Notes under the pieces: generated by a model
Told to the model about the DNA's origin: nothing
The model's input: only the letters and a program-made list of their open reading frames with translations
Databases searched by the model: none
Position numbers and translations under genes: made by a program
Assembly (NCBI GenBank): GCA_964439745.1
Contig: CAYTQK010000131.1
Location: forward strand, 1 to 9,036
Source of the DNA: CAYTQK01 sp964439745
GTDB lineage: Bacteria > Desulfobacterota > Desulfobacteria > Desulfobacterales > Desulfosudaceae
Direction: 5' to 3'
Length of the DNA: 9,036 bases
Part shown: positions 5,981 to 9,036 of the stretch, one piece after another
Layout: every line of letters begins with the position of its first letter
Position numbering within the stretch: the first letter of the stretch is position 1

Positions 5981-5986
5981 ATTATA
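5981..5986 (-). promoter_or_regulatory. Candidate -10 element of atpF
   Basis: Read on the minus strand, this is a perfect TATAAT located 37 bp before the atpF start codon, in an AT-rich patch. The hexamer at 17-bp spacing (TAATAC, complement of 6004-6009) is a poor -35, so an activator or weak constitutive activity is likely if it is used. Confidence 0.45.
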
Positions 5987-6090
5987 CCTGAAACACGTTA
6001 ACTGTATTATATCCAATCGCCGCCGGCTGTCAATGGTAAAAATTGCAACGCCAACCCGACCGGCATCTCCCTGCTGCCAGGGATTGTTTC

Positions 6091-6119
6091 TTGACAATAT
6101 TTTTTTTCAGATGTAAAAA
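6091..6119 (+). promoter_or_regulatory. Candidate sigma-70 promoter of the acyl-CoA synthetase operon
   Basis: A perfect -35 TTGACA (6091-6096) and TAAAAA (6114-6119, four of six -10 matches, preceded directly by TG) are separated by the ideal 17 bp. Transcription would begin near 6126 and leave a leader of about 95 bases before ATG 6220. Just upstream, TCCCTG (6068-6073) and CAGGGA (6078-6083) form a 6-bp hairpin or dyad that might be an operator. The rest of the 276-bp gap 5944-6219 shows no gene. Confidence 0.5.
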
Positions 6120-6219
6120 AATATATTCGCACCCGGGCCTTGCGAGCCTGTTTACCGTCCGGATCGGAAACGCAGCAGAACCAGTTTTTGGCCAAGTCGT
6201 CACCCAAAGGAAACTATCC

Positions 6220-6903
6220 ATGGAAACTGACCGGATCATAACCGCCGCCCGCCAGCAGGGTCAGCGGGCGCTCTCGGAATACGCCGCCAAGCAGTTCCTG
6301 GCCGGCTATGACATTCCCGTCACCAGGGAGATTCTGACCGCCGCTGCCGCTGAAGCGGTCGCGGCAGCCGATGAGATCGGCTACCCGGTGGCGCTCAAGG
6401 CCTGCGGCGCCAGCCTCCTGCACAAGAGCGACCGGGGGCTGGTGGCGCTGAATGTAACATCGGCGGCGGACGTGCAGGCGGCCCATGAGCGGCTGTGCCG
6501 CGCGGCCGGCGAAGACCTGGAAGGCGTGCTGGTCCAGGAAATGGTGACCGGCCAGCGGGAGCTGGTTGTCGGCATGAACCGGGATCCGCAGTTCGGTCCC
6601 TGCGTCATGCTGGGCCTGGGCGGCGTCATGACGGAAATTTTCCGGGACACTGCCTTTCGCATGGCGCCCATTGATATGGCCGAAGCAGCCGACATGACCG
6701 GCCAGCTGCGCTGCCGGGCCATGCTGGACGCCTTCCGGGGTGAGCAGCCCGCGGACCGGGAGGCCCTCTGCCGCTGCCTGGTGGCGGTGGGCCGGATTTC
6801 CCTGGACCGGGACGACATCGAAGAAATCGACATCAACCCGCTGATCATTACCCGCCGGGGAGACCTGGCCGCGGTGGACGCGCTGATCATACTGAAGAGC
6901 TGA
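6220..6903 (+). CDS. acdB: ADP-forming acetyl/acyl-CoA synthetase, beta subunit (ATP-grasp)
   Basis: This 227-residue ATP-grasp subunit works with the alpha subunit encoded downstream: acyl-CoA + ADP + Pi gives carboxylate + CoA + ATP, making ATP by substrate-level phosphorylation (the reverse direction activates acids). Visible motifs are ALKACGASLLHKSDRGLVAL (58-77), whose His68 corresponds to the second phosphorylated histidine known in archaeal enzymes, VLVQEMV with QRELVVGM (103-119), GPCVMLGLGGVMTEIF (126-141), and the Mg2+-binding EIDINPLII (202-210). The length agrees with the roughly 230-residue archaeal beta subunit. I chose ATG 6220 because AAAGGAAA (6206-6213) lies just upstream and the protein begins with the normal ATP-grasp helix. 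The same frame stays open to an ATG at 6043, but that extension is low-complexity and unlike the family. The alpha gene follows after 18 bp. Confidence 0.9.
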   Translation: METDRIITAARQQGQRALSEYAAKQFLAGYDIPVTREILTAAAAEAVAAADEIGYPVALKACGASLLHKSDRGLVALNVTSAADVQAAHERLCRAAGEDLEGVLVQEMVTGQRELVVGMNRDPQFGPCVMLGLGGVMTEIFRDTAFRMAPIDMAEAADMTGQLRCRAMLDAFRGEQPADREALCRCLVAVGRISLDRDDIEEIDINPLIITRRGDLAAVDALIILKS

Positions 6904-6921
6904 GCAAGGAGCTGACCCCCG

Positions 6922-8385
6922 ATGACGGATTCCCTCACCAATCACCGCCTGTACCCCCTGGCCAACCCCCGCAGCCTGGCCTTTTTCGGAGCCTCCAATA
7001 ATTTTTCCTCCATGGGAACGATGATAATTACCGCTTTGATGCACTTTGGCTATGCGGGCGAAATCTATCCGGTTCACCCCAAAGAAACGACCGTCCAGGG
7101 ATATACCGCTTATACCCGCGCAGAAGACATTCCGGCCGTGCCGGATCTGGCGGTGGTGGTTCTGCCCACGGCCATTGTCTGCGAAACCATTGAAGCCTGC
7201 GGCCAAAAAGGCATTCGCAACGCCATCATCGTCTCCGGCGGCTTTAAAGAAACCGGGGAAGAAGGGGCCCGCCGGGAAAGGGAGCTGGTCGCCATTGCTG
7301 AAAAATACGGTATCAGTATCATCGGCCCCAACTGCCTCGGCGTGACCAACACCCATCACCGTCTCAACACCACCCCGCACCGTTACTACGGCCGGCCGGG
7401 ATTCATCGGCCTGGCCTCCCAGAGCGGCAGCTTCGTCACCCAGATGTTCGCCTATCTCAACAGCCTGGAATTGGGGTTCAGCACGGCCTTCAGTATCGGC
7501 AACGAGGCCAACACCGATATAGTCGACTGCCTGGAATATCTCGGCGCTTGCCCCCATACCCGGGTCATCGCCCTCTACGTGGAGGCCATTCACCGCGGAC
7601 GGCAATTCGTGGAAACCGCCCGGCGGATCACCCCCCGCAAGCCCATTGTGGCCGTTTATGTCGGCGGCTCCGAGACCGGCCGGCGCGCGGCCCTGTCCCA
7701 CACCGGTGCCATGTCCGGGCCGGACGACCTGTATGACGGTATCTTCCGCCAGGCCGGGGTCATCCGGGCCGCCTCCATCACGGAGATGTTCGATATCTGC
7801 GCCGCCCTGGGCCAATTGCCCGCGCCGGCCGGAAGCGGCGTCATGGTCCAGACCCATTCCGGCGGCCCCGGTGCCGTGGCCGCCGACGCCTGCGGCCGGG
7901 CCGGTTTGTCCCTGCCCCAGCCCGGCCAGGCCACCCGGGACAAAATCGCCGACCTGGTTCCGGCCACCGGCAGCATCAAAAATCCCATTGACATCACCTT
8001 TACCAAGGACATCACCCAGTTTTTCACTTCCCTGCCCCAGGCGCTGCTGACCGACCCGGAGTGCCACCTCCTGCTGCTCTATTTCTACCTGCCCGAGGAC
8101 ATGATAAAGGGGGCCCTGCTGCGCATGGGCGTTGCCCGCGAGAAACTGGACGACAAGGTGTCCGAGGTGGCCCGCATGCTCTGCCAGAGTGTGCGTCGCC
8201 TGATCAATGACAGCGGCAAACCGGTGGTCTGTTTTTCCTACCAGACCCCCCAGGAAACAGCCACACACATTCTGGCCGAAGAAGGCATTCCTTTTTTCCA
8301 GGGGCCGGAACGGGCCGTGCGGGTCATCCGGGCCATGATGGAGTACCGCCGGGCCAAAAACAAAATAAATATACAGAATTCCTAA
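6922..8385 (+). CDS. acdA: ADP-forming acetyl/acyl-CoA synthetase, alpha subunit (CoA-binding)
   Basis: This 487-residue subunit carries the CoA-binding and phospho-histidine chemistry of the ADP-forming acyl-CoA synthetase. An N-terminal Rossmann CoA-binding domain (about 8-135) has SLAFFGASNN and GEIYPVHP, then VSGGFKETGEEG and SIIGPNCLGVTN. A succinyl-CoA-ligase-like domain follows, with GLASQSGSF (163-171), FSIGNEANTD (190-199) and the catalytic His260 in LSHTGAMSG. The third domain (about 300-465) contains THSGGPGAVAAD (311-322) and NPIDIT (354-359). The length is close to the roughly 460-residue archaeal alpha subunit, whereas many bacteria have alpha and beta fused into one chain of about 700 residues. 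AAGGAG at 6906-6911 supports ATG 6922. The acyl substrate (acetate, propionate, aryl or branched acids) cannot be read from the sequence. Confidence 0.92.
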   Translation: MTDSLTNHRLYPLANPRSLAFFGASNNFSSMGTMIITALMHFGYAGEIYPVHPKETTVQGYTAYTRAEDIPAVPDLAVVVLPTAIVCETIEACGQKGIRNAIIVSGGFKETGEEGARRERELVAIAEKYGISIIGPNCLGVTNTHHRLNTTPHRYYGRPGFIGLASQSGSFVTQMFAYLNSLELGFSTAFSIGNEANTDIVDCLEYLGACPHTRVIALYVEAIHRGRQFVETARRITPRKPIVAVYVGGSETGRRAALSHTGAMSGPDDLYDGIFRQAGVIRAASITEMFDICAALGQLPAPAGSGVMVQTHSGGPGAVAADACGRAGLSLPQPGQATRDKIADLVPATGSIKNPIDITFTKDITQFFTSLPQALLTDPECHLLLLYFYLPEDMIKGALLRMGVAREKLDDKVSEVARMLCQSVRRLINDSGKPVVCFSYQTPQETATHILAEEGIPFFQGPERAVRVIRAMMEYRRAKNKINIQNS

Positions 8386-8394
8386 CCCCCCACC

Positions 8395-8453
8395 GCCTGT
8401 AATAATATTACGGGCAGACCGTGTTACCGGGCGGCCGGCAGGAACTGGCCGCC
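8395..8453 (+). terminator. Two tandem hairpins after the synthetase operon, possible terminator without U-tract
   Basis: GCCTGTAAT (8395-8403) pairs with ATTACGGGC (8407-8415) over 9 bp (one G-U) with an AAT loop. GGCGGCC (8430-8436) pairs with GGCCGCC (8447-8453), extendable by two pairs. The first stem starts ten bases after the alpha stop codon. Neither is followed by a run of T, so intrinsic termination is uncertain; they could protect the 3' end or mark a factor-dependent terminator. Confidence 0.4.
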
Positions 8454-8645
8454 TCTGCTGGCGATTGTTCTGCCTCCGATCATGTTTTCCTTGATTTTTT
8501 TCTGATTTTCTTGTAATAAATTTATATTAACGGTTTTCATTGCGGCATTTTTTCTGTCCGGTATCGGCGTCTTCTGCCAAAAAAGCGATCCGTCCGGCCA
8601 CAAAAAAACAGAAATGATAATTAACGTCTGACTGTCCTCATATTT
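8454..8645. other. AT-rich intergenic stretch before the Hpt gene
   Basis: No ORF of note was seen in these 192 bases. A weak plus-strand promoter-like pair is TTGATT (8491-8496) with TAATAA (8514-8519) at 17 bp, or TGTAAT (8512-8517) at 15 bp. The T-rich run at 8485-8511 is biased in composition. No clear Shine-Dalgarno stands before the Hpt ATG at 8646. Confidence 0.3.
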
Positions 8646-8969
8646 ATGGATATTGAAGCACTGGCTCAGATGCCCGGTCTTGAAATCGAAGAATGATGCG
8701 AAAGAGTCAGTGTTTTCGTTGAAGCAACCCGCTCTGACCTAAACAAAATCCGAACGGCCGCCGCCGGCCGAAATGGAGAAGCCGCTGCGGACGCAGCCCA
8801 TTCCCTGAAAGGTGCGGCCGGCAATCTCGGCTTGACGGAAATCTTGGAAGCGGCCAAGGCACTGGAAACAGAATTCAGGCAGAACCGGTTTTCCGGGGCG
8901 GAAGAACAGCTGCACTTTCTAACCCGGCAGTTGAAGCGTATCGAAGAGCAGTTGAATACCTGCCCATAA
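8646..8969 (+). pseudogene. Hpt (histidine phosphotransfer) domain protein interrupted by an in-frame TGA
   Basis: The frame from ATG 8646 to TAA 8967-8969 encodes a small single-domain Hpt protein of 107 positions, one of which (position 17) is a TGA stop at 8694-8696. After the stop, FVEATRSDLNKIRTAA leads to the Hpt motif DAAHSLKGAAGNLGL. Its histidine (codon 8799-8801) would accept phosphate from a receiver or histidine kinase in a phosphorelay. A second amphipathic helix, TEILEAAKALETEF, and a final charged helix complete the four-helix bundle. The part before the stop, MDIEALAQMPGLEIEE, matches the usual N-terminus of this family as I recall it, in register, so the reading frame is conserved and no frameshift is needed. 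No ATG, GTG or TTG lies in frame between the stop and the histidine. It is therefore a nonsense-disrupted gene, a sequence error or, less likely, a recoded stop. No good ribosome site is visible. Confidence 0.65.
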
Positions 8970-8972
8970 AGT

Positions 8973-9036
8973 ATGTCAACCGGACCGGCAGGTGGCCGGC
9001 CGGCAGCCGAAGTGCTGGTGATAAAAATTACAGTCC
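8973..9036 (+). CDS. Possible start of another ORF, cut by the window end
   Basis: An ATG at 8973, three bases after the Hpt stop codon, opens a frame that stays open for 21 codons to the window edge (begins MSTGPAGG, then EVLVIKITV). Hpt genes are often followed by receiver or kinase genes, but the visible residues lack the VDD signature of a receiver domain and no Shine-Dalgarno is present. The call rests only on an open frame. Confidence 0.15.
   Translation, partial: MSTGPAGGRPAAEVLVIKITV

Noticed and set aside
5290..5991. A 233-codon plus-strand frame opposite atpF
   Set aside because: atpF on the minus strand has the b-subunit membrane helix and coiled coil; the plus-strand frame is a shadow with no ribosome site.
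6043..6219. A 59-residue N-terminal extension of the synthetase beta subunit from ATG 6043
   Set aside because: The extension begins before the likely promoter (6091-6119), does not resemble the family and has no ribosome site; ATG 6220 has AAAGGAAA upstream.
6214..8268. A 684-codon open frame on the minus strand opposite the acyl-CoA synthetase genes
   Set aside because: The opposite strand encodes both subunits with intact catalytic motifs. The antisense translation is rich in Gly, His and Gln and lacks family resemblance.
8693..8722. ATG at 8693 as a new start or programmed frameshift site in the Hpt gene
   Set aside because: That frame ends after nine codons, and the Hpt sequence on both sides of the TGA is already in one frame, so a frameshift would not restore anything.

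Overview
The window (about 58% GC by eye) reads as chromosomal DNA of a Gram-negative anaerobe, most likely a deltaproteobacterium of the Desulfobacterota. The pointers are the short ArgA-like acetyltransferase with a C-terminal Cys cluster, the F-type ATPase b subunit with a signal-peptide-like N-terminus, the two-gene ADP-forming acyl-CoA synthetase, and the small Hpt protein. The taxonomy is inferred from protein character only. No IS element, integrase, phage gene, tRNA, rRNA or CRISPR array was seen.

Layout. (1) 28-1889, plus strand: a CcdA-type thiol/disulfide transporter, a secreted thioredoxin-fold protein and a NudL-like CoA pyrophosphatase. The first two look like a split DsbD: CcdA carries electrons across the inner membrane and the periplasmic CxxC protein receives them. 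(2) 1928-4754, minus strand: a bifunctional class A penicillin-binding protein (PBP1A type), then an ArgA-like GNAT acetyltransferase, then a 92-residue two-helix membrane protein, probably co-transcribed in that order and converging on the Nudix gene. (3) 4755-4945: a divergent intergenic region with an 8-bp inverted repeat around a -35-like element, leading into a small protein with 11 histidines in its first 17 residues (4946-5218, plus). (4) 5305-5943, minus strand: an ATP synthase b subunit with no other atp gene beside it. (5) 5944-6219: a divergent AT-rich control region with a perfect TATAAT facing atpF and a perfect TTGACA facing right. (6) 6220-8385, plus strand: beta (ATP-grasp) and alpha (CoA-binding, phospho-histidine) subunits of an ADP-forming acetyl/acyl-CoA synthetase, which makes ATP from acyl-CoA and fits a fermentative or organic-acid-using anaerobe. 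(7) 8386-9036: two hairpins after the synthetase, an AT-rich stretch, then an Hpt phosphotransfer protein whose reading frame is interrupted by one in-frame TGA.

Most of the window is ordinary housekeeping and energy metabolism. The points most worth a second look are the TGA-interrupted Hpt gene (8646-8969; nonsense mutation, sequence error or, less likely, recoding, with a hairpin at a SECIS-like distance), the His-rich protein and its structured upstream region, and the isolated atpF. I did not find convincing evidence of an entirely new multi-gene system.
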